Shown here piece after piece: positions 17,836-26,273 of a DNA stretch of 64,000 nucleotides. A program made the translations under genes and the position numbers. The first letter of the stretch is position 1, and every line of letters begins with the position of its first letter. The notes beneath the pieces were generated by a model that saw only the letters and a list, made by a program, of their open reading frames with translations, did no database searches and was not told where the DNA came from. This DNA comes from Amycolatopsis vastitatis. GTDB taxonomy: Bacteria; Actinomycetota; Actinomycetes; Mycobacteriales; Pseudonocardiaceae. The stretch spans positions 1 to 64,000 of the forward strand of contig NZ_NMUL01000041.1 of the NCBI RefSeq assembly GCF_002234595.1. The letters run 5' to 3'.

Positions 17836-19068
17836 GTGGCCGCACCAGCAACGCCGCTCGCGCCGACCGCGCGGGGCGTGCGAAACGTCGCCTTCGTCGA
17901 GGGGGTCCGCACCCCCTTCGGCAAGGCCGGCGACAAGGGCATGTACGCCGGGACCCGCGCCGACGACCTGGTCGTCAACGCCATCCGCGAGCTGCTGCGG
18001 CGGCACCCGGAACTGCCGCCCGAGCGCGTCGACGAGGTGGCCATCGCCGCCACCACCCAGACCGGTGACCAGGGCCTGACCATCGGCCGCACCGCCGCGC
18101 TGCTGGCCGGGCTGCCCAAGTCGGTGCCCGGCTTCGCCATCGACCGCATGTGCGCGGGCGCCATGACGGCCGTCACCACCGCCGCGTCCGGCATCGGCTT
18201 CGGGGCCTACGACATCGCCATCGCCGGCGGCGTCGAGCACATGGGACGGCACCCGATGGGCGAGGGCGTCGACCCGAACCCGCGGATCATCGCCGACAAG
18301 CTCGTCGACCCGACCGCACTGGTCATGGGCCAGACCGCGGAGAACCTGCACGACCGGTTCCCCGCGATCACCAAGCGGCGCACCGACGCCTACGCCGCGC
18401 GCAGCCAGGAGCGCTACGCCGAGGCCGTCAAGACCGGCAAGATCGGCCCCGAACTGGTTCCGGTCGCGACCCGCTCGAAGGAGCTGGGCTGGGGTCTCGC
18501 GACCGAGGACGAGCCGCCCCGCCCGGGCACCACGGTTGAGCAGCTCGCCGGGCTCAAGACGCCGTTCCGCCCGTTCGGCCGGATCACCGCGGGCAACGCC
18601 GCGGGCCTCAACGACGGCGCGACCGCGTCGATCCTCGCCGACGAGGAAACCGCCCGCGAGCTGGGCCTGCCGGTCGCCATGCGGCTGGTCGGCTACTCCT
18701 TCGCCGGCGTCGAGCCGGAGGTCATGGGCATCGGCCCGGTGCCGGCCACCGAGAAGCTGTTCAAGCGCACCGGCCTGTCCATCGACGACATCGGCCTGTT
18801 CGAGATCAACGAGGCCTTCGCCGTGCAGGTGCTGGCCTTCCTCGACCACTTCGGCATCGACGACGAAGACCCGCGCGTCAACCAGTGGGGCGGCGCGATC
18901 GCCTGCGGCCACCCGCTGGCCTCGTCCGGCGTCCGGCTCATGACGCAGCTGGCCCGCCAGTTCGCCGAGCGCCCGGACGTCCGGTACGGCATGACCACGA
19001 TGTGCATCGGCATCGGCATGGGCGGCACCGTGATCTGGGAGAACCCGGCGTTCGAGGGGGCGAAGTAA
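17836..19068 (+). CDS. fadA: Acetyl-CoA C-acyltransferase (3-ketoacyl-CoA thiolase, FadA)
   Basis: 410 residues from GTG 17836, which has GGAG six bases upstream; an ATG at 17824 in the same frame has no ribosome-binding site. Thiolase motifs: nucleophile Cys106 in DRMCAGAM, NEAFAVQ, and CGHPLASSG with the C-terminal MCIGIGMGG. It cleaves 3-ketoacyl-CoA to acetyl-CoA and a shortened acyl-CoA. The stop shares a base with the fadB ATG (TAATG), so the two make the trifunctional beta-oxidation complex. It is the counterpart of SCO6027. Confidence 0.93.
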   Translation: MAAPATPLAPTARGVRNVAFVEGVRTPFGKAGDKGMYAGTRADDLVVNAIRELLRRHPELPPERVDEVAIAATTQTGDQGLTIGRTAALLAGLPKSVPGFAIDRMCAGAMTAVTTAASGIGFGAYDIAIAGGVEHMGRHPMGEGVDPNPRIIADKLVDPTALVMGQTAENLHDRFPAITKRRTDAYAARSQERYAEAVKTGKIGPELVPVATRSKELGWGLATEDEPPRPGTTVEQLAGLKTPFRPFGRITAGNAAGLNDGATASILADEETARELGLPVAMRLVGYSFAGVEPEVMGIGPVPATEKLFKRTGLSIDDIGLFEINEAFAVQVLAFLDHFGIDDEDPRVNQWGGAIACGHPLASSGVRLMTQLARQFAERPDVRYGMTTMCIGIGMGGTVIWENPAFEGAK

Positions 19069-21179
19069 TGACTTTCACCGCTGAAGAAGCGAAGGCCGCG
19101 TTCCCGGACGAGGTCGTCACCGAAGCCAAGACCCGGCTGGTCAAGGTACCCGGGCTCGAGAAGCCCGTCGCGCTGATCACGCTCGACAACGGCCATGACC
19201 ACACCCGGCCGAACACCTTCGGCCCGCAGGGCCTGGTGTCGCTGAACACCGCGCTGGACAAGGCGTTCGAGGCCGAGCCGGCCGCGATCGCCGTCACCGG
19301 CAAGCCGTTCATCTTCGCCGTCGGCGCCGACCTGTCCGGCGTCGAATCGGTGAGCGACCCGAAGCTGGCGCGTGAGATCGCCCAGACCGGGCACGACGTG
19401 TTCCGCCGCCTCACCGAGTCTTCGATTCCGACGTTCGGGTTCGTCAACGGCGCGGTCATGGGCGGCGGCCTGGAGCTGGCGCTCTCGTGCCACTACCGGA
19501 CGCTGTCGGAGAACACCGCCGCCATCGCGTTCCCCGAGGTCTTCCTCGGCCTGTTCCCGGGCTGGGGCGGCACGCAGCTGCTGCCGAACCTGATCGGCGC
19601 GGACGCGGCCGTCACGGTGATCATCGAGAATGCCCTGGCGCAGAACAAGATGCTCAACGTCAAGCAGGCGGCGGAGCTCGGCATCGTCGACGCGGTCTTC
19701 GGCTCGGCCGACTATCTCGAGCAGTCGCTGCTGTGGCTGGCTCGTGTGGTCAACGGCGAGATCACCCCCGCCCGCCGCGAGATCGACCGCGGCTCCGACT
19801 GGGACGCGGCCATCGTCCGCGCCAAGTCCATTGTGGACGGACGCACGCACGGCGCGTCGCCGGGCGCGACCAAGGCCGTGGAGCTGCTGGAGCTGGCGCG
19901 CGAGAACGACCTCGACCGCGGCTACGCGGCCGAGACCGACGGCCTCGCCGAGCTGCTCATGTCCGACGTCCTGCGCGCCGGGCTGTACTCGTTCAACCTG
20001 GTCAACAAGCGCGCCAAGCGCCCGGCCGGCGCGCCGGACAAGTCCCTGGCCCGCAAGGTGAACAAGGTCGGCATCGTCGGCGCCGGCCTGATGGCCAGCC
20101 AGCTCGCGCTGCTGTTCGTCCGGCGCCTCAAGGTGCCGGTCGTGCTGACCGACGTCGACCAGGAACGCGTCGACAAGGGCGTCGGCTACGTCCACGCCGA
20201 GATCGACAAGCTGCTGAGCAAGAAGCGCCTCTCCCCGGACGGCGCCAACCGGCTCAAGGCCCTGGTCACCGGCTCGCTCGACAAGGCCGCGTTCGCCGAC
20301 GCCGACTTCGTCATCGAAGCCGTCTTCGAGGAGCTGGGCGTCAAGCAGCAGGTGTTCGCCGAGCTGGAGCAGCACGTCAAGCCCGAGGCGATCCTGGCGA
20401 CGAACACCTCGTCGCTGTCGATCACCGCGATGGCGTCGAAGCTGCAGCACCCCGAGCGCGTGGTGGGCTTCCACTTCTTCAACCCGGTCGCCGTGCTGCC
20501 GCTGCTGGAGATCGTCCGCGGCGAGCAGACCGACGACGCGGCCCTGGCGACGGCGTTCTCGGTCGGCAAGCAGCTGAAGAAGTCCAGCGTGCTGGTGAAG
20601 GACGCGTCGGCGTTCGTCGTCAACCGGCTCCTGCTGCGCTTCCTCGGCGAGGTGCTGGTCACCGTCGACGAGGGCACGCCGTTCGAGGTCGCCGACTCCG
20701 CGCTCGAGCCGCTGGGCCTGCCGATGACGCCGCTGACGCTGATGCAGCTCGTCGGCCCGGCCATCGCGCTGCACGTCGGCGAGACGCTGCACGAGTCCTT
20801 CCCGGACCGGTTCACCGTGTCCGAGAACCTCGCCAAGTTCGTCAAGGCGGGCAAGAAGGGCGTCTGGATCTGGGACGCGCAGGGCAACCAGTCGGCCGAC
20901 CCCGAGGTCGTCGAACTCTGGACGCAGGGTGACCAGCCGTCCACTTCGGAGCAGGTGCGCGACCGGGCGCTGTCGGCGATCGCCGAGGAGATCCGGATCA
21001 TGCTCGACGAGGGCGTGGTCGCCGAGGCGCAGGACATCGACCTGTGCCTGATCCTCGGCGCCGGCTGGCCGTTCTGGAACGGCGGCATCACGCCGTACCT
21101 GGACCGCTCCGGCGTCTCCGAGCGCGTGAACGGCAAGCCGTTCCTCGCCCCGGGCGTCGCCTCGGTCCCGGCACGCTAG
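19068..21179 (+). CDS. fadB: Fatty-acid oxidation multifunctional subunit FadB (enoyl-CoA hydratase / 3-hydroxyacyl-CoA dehydrogenase)
   Basis: 703 residues, the usual length. The N-terminal crotonase domain (about 1-280) has the oxyanion-hole segment FGFVNGAVMGGGLELALSCH. A 3-hydroxyacyl-CoA dehydrogenase follows, with NAD fold KVGIVGAGLMASQLALLFVR near residue 325 and catalytic region NTSSLSITAMA / VGFHFFNPV. It hydrates and oxidises enoyl-CoA to 3-ketoacyl-CoA for FadA. Its stop overlaps by three bases the stop of the converging small membrane gene, leaving no room for a separate terminator. Confidence 0.94.
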   Translation: MTFTAEEAKAAFPDEVVTEAKTRLVKVPGLEKPVALITLDNGHDHTRPNTFGPQGLVSLNTALDKAFEAEPAAIAVTGKPFIFAVGADLSGVESVSDPKLAREIAQTGHDVFRRLTESSIPTFGFVNGAVMGGGLELALSCHYRTLSENTAAIAFPEVFLGLFPGWGGTQLLPNLIGADAAVTVIIENALAQNKMLNVKQAAELGIVDAVFGSADYLEQSLLWLARVVNGEITPARREIDRGSDWDAAIVRAKSIVDGRTHGASPGATKAVELLELARENDLDRGYAAETDGLAELLMSDVLRAGLYSFNLVNKRAKRPAGAPDKSLARKVNKVGIVGAGLMASQLALLFVRRLKVPVVLTDVDQERVDKGVGYVHAEIDKLLSKKRLSPDGANRLKALVTGSLDKAAFADADFVIEAVFEELGVKQQVFAELEQHVKPEAILATNTSSLSITAMASKLQHPERVVGFHFFNPVAVLPLLEIVRGEQTDDAALATAFSVGKQLKKSSVLVKDASAFVVNRLLLRFLGEVLVTVDEGTPFEVADSALEPLGLPMTPLTLMQLVGPAIALHVGETLHESFPDRFTVSENLAKFVKAGKKGVWIWDAQGNQSADPEVVELWTQGDQPSTSEQVRDRALSAIAEEIRIMLDEGVVAEAQDIDLCLILGAGWPFWNGGITPYLDRSGVSERVNGKPFLAPGVASVPAR

Positions 21180-21604
21180 TACTCGCCCTCTCTCGGGCAC
21201 TTCGGCGGCGGCGCAGTGAGTTTCAGCTGCGCCGCCGTCGCGTCCGCGTCGATCACCGTCACCCGCTCGGCGGTCCGGAAGCGGGCGTGCAGCTCCTGGG
21301 CCCACGCCTCGAGGTCGGTGCCCGGGACGGCGAGCAGGGACAACGACGGCGGGTCCACGAACACCCGCCGGGCCTTCGGGTCGTCGCGGACCGACGGCAC
21401 GGCCGCGCGCATCTCGGCGTCAGAGGGGAAGACCACGACGACCGCGGCGCACAGCGTGTGACCGGCCAGGGGTGCCGGGTTCGTGTCCACCGGCAGCTCC
21501 GGCGGCCGGACGAGCGCGGCGATGAAGAACGCGAGCCCGACGCCGGCGGCCAAAGCCAGCGTGATGACCGGCACCAGCACCCGGGCCAGGGGTTTCTCCG
21601 CCAC
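21176..21604 (-). CDS. Small single-pass membrane protein of unknown function
   Basis: 142 residues from GTG 21604 (VAEKPLARVLVPV). One strong membrane helix occupies about residues 8-30 (ITLALAAGVGLAFFIAAL), followed by an extracytoplasmic domain of about 110 residues with two Cys (HTLCAAV, PKCPREGEY) that could pair. The downstream part has good codon bias, whereas the frame upstream of the GTG is antisense to the PHP gene. It is convergent with fadB and divergent from the PHP gene. No family recognised. Confidence 0.7.
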   Translation of the reverse strand: MAEKPLARVLVPVITLALAAGVGLAFFIAALVRPPELPVDTNPAPLAGHTLCAAVVVVFPSDAEMRAAVPSVRDDPKARRVFVDPPSLSLLAVPGTDLEAWAQELHARFRTAERVTVIDADATAAQLKLTAPPPKCPREGEY

Positions 21605-21673
21605 ACCCAAGATCACAGCACACGTTGGCCGCCGGGACACCGCCCGTTCACCCCGGCGGCTTAGCGTCCCGCC

Positions 21674-23203
21674 GTGACCACCGACAGACGCCGGTTCCTC
21701 AAGGGCGCCGGGCTCGCGGCCGCCGCCGCGAGCGTGCCCCTCCCGGCCCCCGCCGACCTCGACCTGAGCCGGGTGTGCGGCCGCTACCAGTGGCTGGTGG
21801 GCGATCACCACACGCACAGCCAGTACTCGTACGACGCGATGTACCGGATCGACCAGATCGCCGCCGGCGGGCGGGCGCACGGCGCGGACTGGATCGTCTT
21901 CACCGACCACGGCCACGCCGAGCACGAGAAGGTGTCGGTCGAGCCCACCGAAGCCGACTTCCTCGCCGCCCGGCGGAAGTACCCGGAGCTGCTGCTGTGG
22001 CACGGCATGGAGTGGAACGTCCCGGGCGCCGAGCACGCGACGGTGTTCTTCCAGGCCGGTGACCGGCAGGCGGCGAAGCTGCGCGAGTTCGAGCGGACCT
22101 TCGACTGGCGGCTGACGAACTCTGAGGCGTCGAGCCCGGCGAACGAAGCCCTGGCGCTCCGGGCGTTGCGCTGGCTCGCTTCGGAAGAGCAGGCGCGGCG
22201 GATCCACGCGCCGGTCGTGCTGATCAACCACCCGCTCCGCAACGGCCGCGTCGCCCCGCACGAGCTGCGGGCGTACCGCGACGCCGCCCCGGACATCGTG
22301 ATCGGCATGGAAGGCGCGCCCGGCGCGCAGGCCGACGGCTTCCCGAAGCCGCTCGGCAACGGCGGCGCGCGCGGCGGCTACGCGAACAGCCCCGGCCCGA
22401 ACTCGTGGCCGGGCTATCCGCCCGAGGCGTACCGGACGCACGGCGGCTGGGACTGGGCGACGGCGAAGGTCGGCGGGCTCTGGGACTCGCTGCTCGCCGA
22501 GGGCAAGCCGTGGTGGATCACCACGAACTCCGACTCCCACTACAACCGCGGTGACACGCTGGTCCGCCCGGACGTGCCGGGCGACTGGTACGACACGCAC
22601 GGCAGGTTCCCCGACCCCGTCGACACCGGCGTCGCCCAGCTGGCCGCGCCGTACGCCGACTTCTACCCCGGCGAGTTCAGCCGCACGTACGTCGGCGTGA
22701 CGCGGCGAAGCCTCGAAGGCGTCTTGGAGGGAATGCGGGCCGGGCGGATCTGGCTGTCGCACGGCGGTCTGGTCCAGGAACTGCAGGTCGGCGCGTACGG
22801 CAGCGGTGACGCGGCCACACTGGGCGGACGGCTGCGGGTCCGGCGCGGGTCGGACGTCACGGTGGTGGTCTCGGCGCGGCTGGCGTCCCAGCCGAACGGC
22901 GGCGGCGCGGTGCCGCGGCTGGCACGGCTCGACGTCGTCGCGGGCCCGGTCACCGGCCCGGTGACCGACCGCGACGCGATGACCGCGCCGGGCACCCGGG
23001 TGGTCGAGTCGTTCGAGCCGCGGTGGGCGCCGGGACGGCAGATCGTCTTCCGGCACACGTTCCGGAACGTGCGCGAGCCGTTCTACGCGCGGATCCGCGG
23101 CACGAACGGCGATTCCGAGCCGGCGCCGGACGTCGTCGGCCAAGCGAACCCGTTCGAGGACTTGTGGTTGTACGCGAACCCGATTTTCGTGGACGTGTGC
23201 TGA
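21674..23203 (+). CDS. Secreted PHP-domain phosphoesterase-like protein with Tat signal
   Basis: 509 residues from GTG 21674. The N-terminus is a Tat signal: the DRRRFLKG twin-arginine motif, then a hydrophobic Ala-rich stretch ending in APA. The mature domain opens with the PHP metal motif DHHTHSQYSYDAM, followed by WIVFTDHGHAEH and a later NSDSHYNRGDT, all typical of PHP metallo-phosphoesterases. It is expected to act outside the membrane on an unknown phosphate ester. It is followed 41 bases later by the esterase gene, possibly in one transcript. Confidence 0.85.
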   Translation: MTTDRRRFLKGAGLAAAAASVPLPAPADLDLSRVCGRYQWLVGDHHTHSQYSYDAMYRIDQIAAGGRAHGADWIVFTDHGHAEHEKVSVEPTEADFLAARRKYPELLLWHGMEWNVPGAEHATVFFQAGDRQAAKLREFERTFDWRLTNSEASSPANEALALRALRWLASEEQARRIHAPVVLINHPLRNGRVAPHELRAYRDAAPDIVIGMEGAPGAQADGFPKPLGNGGARGGYANSPGPNSWPGYPPEAYRTHGGWDWATAKVGGLWDSLLAEGKPWWITTNSDSHYNRGDTLVRPDVPGDWYDTHGRFPDPVDTGVAQLAAPYADFYPGEFSRTYVGVTRRSLEGVLEGMRAGRIWLSHGGLVQELQVGAYGSGDAATLGGRLRVRRGSDVTVVVSARLASQPNGGGAVPRLARLDVVAGPVTGPVTDRDAMTAPGTRVVESFEPRWAPGRQIVFRHTFRNVREPFYARIRGTNGDSEPAPDVVGQANPFEDLWLYANPIFVDVC

Positions 23204-23244
23204 AACTCTTCGCGCGAGTGTCCGATGTATACGGTGTGAGACGG

Positions 23245-24321
23245 ATGCTCGTGTGGTCGATCATGACCGGGCTGCGGTTCCTGCTGCGGCTACCGGAGCC
23301 GGTGCTGCGCGTGCTCGCCGGGCGGCCGGTGGTGGTGGACGGGCGCCAGCCGGTGCCGACCGCGCGGGTGCTGATCCGGGTGGCGCGGTTCGCGCCGTTC
23401 GACGCGCCGCACCACAACGGCGACCTCGCGCGGGCCCGGCGGGAGCTGAACCTGGCGGGCGCGCTCGCCGGCGCGGGGATCTGCCCGGGCGTCCGGACCC
23501 GCGGCTCTTCGTGGCCAGGGCCGGGCGGGCCGCTGCCGTTGCGGCTGTACGAACCGGACGGCGTCCCGGCGGGCGGACCGGCGCTGGTGTACTTCCACGG
23601 CGGCGGGTTCGTGCTCGGCAGCCTCGACACGCACGAAGGCGCGTGCCGGCTGCTGGCCGAGGAAGCCGGGGTGCGGGTGGTGTCGATCGGCTACCGGCTC
23701 GCCCCGGAACACCCGTTCCCGGCGGCGGCCACGGACGCGGTGGCGGCGTTCTCCTTCGTGCACGACCACGCGGCGGAGTTCGGCGTCGACCCGGACCGGC
23801 TGGCGGTGGGCGGCGACAGCAGCGGCGGCAACCTCGCGGCGGTGGTCGCCCACACGGCGGCCCGCGGCGAACTGCCCCGGCCGGTGTTCAGCCTCCTGCT
23901 CACCCCGGCGACCGACGCGCTCGGCGAGTCGGAGTCGCACCGGCAGTTCGGCTCGGGCTTCCGCCTCGACCGGGACGAGTGGAGCTGGTACCGAGCCCAG
24001 TACCTGCGCGACCCGGCCCTGTACCGGGACCCGCGCGCGTCGGTCCTCTACGACGACCACCTGGCGGGCCTACCCCCGACGTACGTGGCAACGTGCGGCT
24101 TCGACCTGCTCCGCGACGAAGGCGAGGCCTACGCGGCGCGCTTGGCTTCGGCCGGAGTCCCCCTGATCCACCGACGCCACGAAGGCCAGCTACACGGCTT
24201 CGCGAACCGAGTCGGCGTGGACCCGGACGCCCGAGCGGCCATGCTCCACGCAGCGGGAGTCCTCCGAGCAGGCCTCGCCCTCAGCCCTGCCCGTGATGAG
24301 GGAGACGACACGCGTGATTGA
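23245..24321 (+). CDS. Alpha/beta hydrolase, hormone-sensitive-lipase family esterase
   Basis: 358 residues from ATG 23245. Motifs of the HSL/bacterial lipase class: oxyanion motif YFHGGGFVLGS (about residues 114-124), nucleophile elbow GGDSSGGN, and the conserved Asp and His near the C-terminus (CGFDLLRDEG, HGFANR). It hydrolyses short-chain esters. The last ten residues (ARDEGDDTRD) and the TGA stop are encoded by the first units of the 21-nt repeat element, so the C-terminal tail is repeat-derived. Confidence 0.87.
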   Translation: MLVWSIMTGLRFLLRLPEPVLRVLAGRPVVVDGRQPVPTARVLIRVARFAPFDAPHHNGDLARARRELNLAGALAGAGICPGVRTRGSSWPGPGGPLPLRLYEPDGVPAGGPALVYFHGGGFVLGSLDTHEGACRLLAEEAGVRVVSIGYRLAPEHPFPAAATDAVAAFSFVHDHAAEFGVDPDRLAVGGDSSGGNLAAVVAHTAARGELPRPVFSLLLTPATDALGESESHRQFGSGFRLDRDEWSWYRAQYLRDPALYRDPRASVLYDDHLAGLPPTYVATCGFDLLRDEGEAYAARLASAGVPLIHRRHEGQLHGFANRVGVDPDARAAMLHAAGVLRAGLALSPARDEGDDTRD

Positions 24322-24440
24322 AGGGTCGACACGCGTGATTGAAGAGACGACACGACGAATCGAGCGAGCCGCGGAGTGTCGACCCTTCCATCACGGGAGA
24401 TGACCTTCCAATCACGCGTGCTGACCCCTCGATCACGGGT
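24289..24440. repeat. Family B element, copy 1: inverted array of 21-nt units
   Basis: Three forward 21-nt units (24289-24309, 24310-24330, 24331-24351; core CGCGTGATTGAAGGGTCGAC) are followed by a 26-base centre. Three inverted units come next (24378-24398, 24399-24419, 24420-24440). The element fills the whole gap between the converging esterase and histidine-kinase genes. It contains the esterase stop and ends on the first base of the kinase stop. As RNA it can fold into a long imperfect hairpin on either strand. Confidence 0.9.
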
Positions 24441-25564
24441 CAGCGGACCGGGAGGTGGACCGTCACGCCCAGGCCGCCGCCCACGATCGGTTCGGCCGTG
24501 ACCGTTCCGCCGTGCGCCGCCACCGCGGCGCGGACGATCGAGAGGCCCAGGCCCGCACCCGAACGGGCCGTGCGGGCGACGCCGGCGCGGCGGAACGGCT
24601 CGAACAGCTCCGGCACCGCCGCCGGGTCCACGAGACCGCCGGACGAGCGGACCCGCAGGGTCGACCACCGCGGCCCGGGCTGGGTGACGACGTCCAGCCA
24701 GCCGCCGTCGACGTTGTGCCGGACGGCGTTCTCCAGCAGGTTGCCCGCGATCCGCTCCAGCAGCGCGGGATCGCCGAACGCGGGCGCCGGCGGCGTCGCG
24801 AACGAAGCCCGGATGCCGCGCTGCTCGGCTTCGCGGTAGACCGCCCGCCAGGCCCGGTCGACGACCGCCGCCAGGTCGACCGGCTCGCGCACCCCGAGGC
24901 CGGCGCCGTCGGTGCGGGCCAGCAGCAGCAGCGAGTTGACCAGCTGCCCGGCCCGCTCGGTGGCGTCGCGGACCACTCCGCCCATCCGGCGCAGTTCGGC
25001 GACGTCGGCGTCGTCGTCGGCGAGGGTGACGTCCAGTTCCGTGCGGATCACCGACAACGGCGTCCGCAGCTCGTGGCTCGCGTTCGCGACGAAGTGCCGT
25101 TGCGCGTCGAACGCGGACTGGAGCCGGTCGAGCATGTCGTCGAACGTGCCCGCCAGCTCGGCCAGCTCGTCGCGCGAGCGGATCTCGCCGATCCGCTCCC
25201 CCAGCGACTCCACCGAGAGCCGCCGCGCGGTCCCGGTGATCTCGCGCAGCGGCAGCAGCACGCGCGAGGTGAACGTCCAGGCGAGGATCGCCGCGGCCGC
25301 GACGACCAGCAGGAACGCCAGCGAGCCGAACAGCAGCATCCGGTCGCGGGCGTGCACGCGCAGGTGCTCGGCGAGCGTCGAGGCGTCGACCTCCACGCCG
25401 TCGACGACGACCGTGCTGCCCGGCGGCATCTGCGGGACGGCGTCGAGCGAGTCCCGCACCAGCGTCCAGGCCAGCCAGAGCAGCAGCAGGCTGACGGCGG
25501 CGACCAGCACGGTCGCCAGCAGCGTGATCCGGGCGCGGAGCGTGCGGGTGCCCGGCAGGTTCAC
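24440..25564 (-). CDS. Two-component sensor histidine kinase
   Basis: 374 residues; the GTG at 25564 overlaps the regulator stop as GTGA. Order: helix about 13-36, a short extracytoplasmic loop of about 45 residues, a second helix about 87-110, HAMP linker, then the phospho-acceptor His164 in ASHELRTPLSV. The ATPase domain has LLENAVRHN and GAGLGLSIVRAAVAAHGG. The small sensor loop and OmpR-type partner suggest envelope or ion sensing, but the signal is unknown. Confidence 0.92.
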   Translation of the reverse strand: MNLPGTRTLRARITLLATVLVAAVSLLLLWLAWTLVRDSLDAVPQMPPGSTVVVDGVEVDASTLAEHLRVHARDRMLLFGSLAFLLVVAAAAILAWTFTSRVLLPLREITGTARRLSVESLGERIGEIRSRDELAELAGTFDDMLDRLQSAFDAQRHFVANASHELRTPLSVIRTELDVTLADDDADVAELRRMGGVVRDATERAGQLVNSLLLLARTDGAGLGVREPVDLAAVVDRAWRAVYREAEQRGIRASFATPPAPAFGDPALLERIAGNLLENAVRHNVDGGWLDVVTQPGPRWSTLRVRSSGGLVDPAAVPELFEPFRRAGVARTARSGAGLGLSIVRAAVAAHGGTVTAEPIVGGGLGVTVHLPVR

Positions 25565-26238
25565 GCGCGCGAAGCGCCGGGCTCCGGCACCCGGTACCCG
25601 GAGCCGACGACGGTCTCGATGATCCCCGGCTCGCCGAGCTTCTTGCGCAGCGTCATCACGGTGACCCGGACGGTCGTGGTGAACGGGTCGGCGTTCTCGT
25701 CCCACACCCGCTCGAGCAGCTCTTCGCTGCTGACCACGGATCCGGCGGCCTGCAAGAGGACCTCGAGGACGCCGAACTCCTTGCGGGTCAGCTCGACCGG
25801 CCCGCTCGCGCGTCGGACGGTCCGCTTGGCCGGGTCCAGCTCGACGTCCCCGGCGGTGAGCAGCGGCGGCGCGGCCGGCGTGGCCCGGCGGCCCAGCGCC
25901 CGCACCCGCGCGACCAGCTCGGGGAAGGCGAACGGCTTGGCGAGGTAGTCGTCGGCACCCAGCGACAGCCCGTCCACGCGGTCGGACACCGAACTGCTCG
26001 CGGTGAGCATCAGCACCCGGGTCAGCTCCCCGGACGCGACGATCTCCCGGCACAGCTCGTCCCCGGACATCCCGGGCAGGTCCCGGTCCAGCAGCACGAC
26101 GTCGTACCGGGTGACGGCGGCCTTCTCGTGCCCGTCGTCCCCGGTGAGCGCGACGTCCACCGCCATTCCCTCGCGGCGCAGGCCGCGGGCGATCGCGTCG
26201 GCCAGGGGTTCTTCGTCCTCGACTACCAAAACTCGCAC
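25561..26238 (-). CDS. OmpR/PhoB-type response regulator
   Basis: 225 residues from GTG 26238 (VRVLVVEDEEPLADAIARGL). The receiver domain has the acidic triplet EDEE, phospho-acceptor Asp51 (VVLLDRDLPG) and Lys in DDYLAKPFAFPEL. The C-terminal winged helix (about 125-220) has LTRKEFGVLEVLL and TVRVTVMTLRKKL. It is coupled to the downstream kinase. The frame is open further upstream but overlaps the PucR-like gene and lacks conserved sequence. Only 35 bases separate it from the PucR stop. Confidence 0.92.
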   Translation of the reverse strand: MRVLVVEDEEPLADAIARGLRREGMAVDVALTGDDGHEKAAVTRYDVVLLDRDLPGMSGDELCREIVASGELTRVLMLTASSSVSDRVDGLSLGADDYLAKPFAFPELVARVRALGRRATPAAPPLLTAGDVELDPAKRTVRRASGPVELTRKEFGVLEVLLQAAGSVVSSEELLERVWDENADPFTTTVRVTVMTLRKKLGEPGIIETVVGSGYRVPEPGASRA

Positions 26239-26273
26239 GAGCCCACAATCCCATATTTTCCTGAGAGTGCCCT

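Noticed and set aside
24289..24440. CRISPR array
   Set aside because: Units are 21 bases, contiguous without spacers, and inverted around a centre; no cas genes are present.
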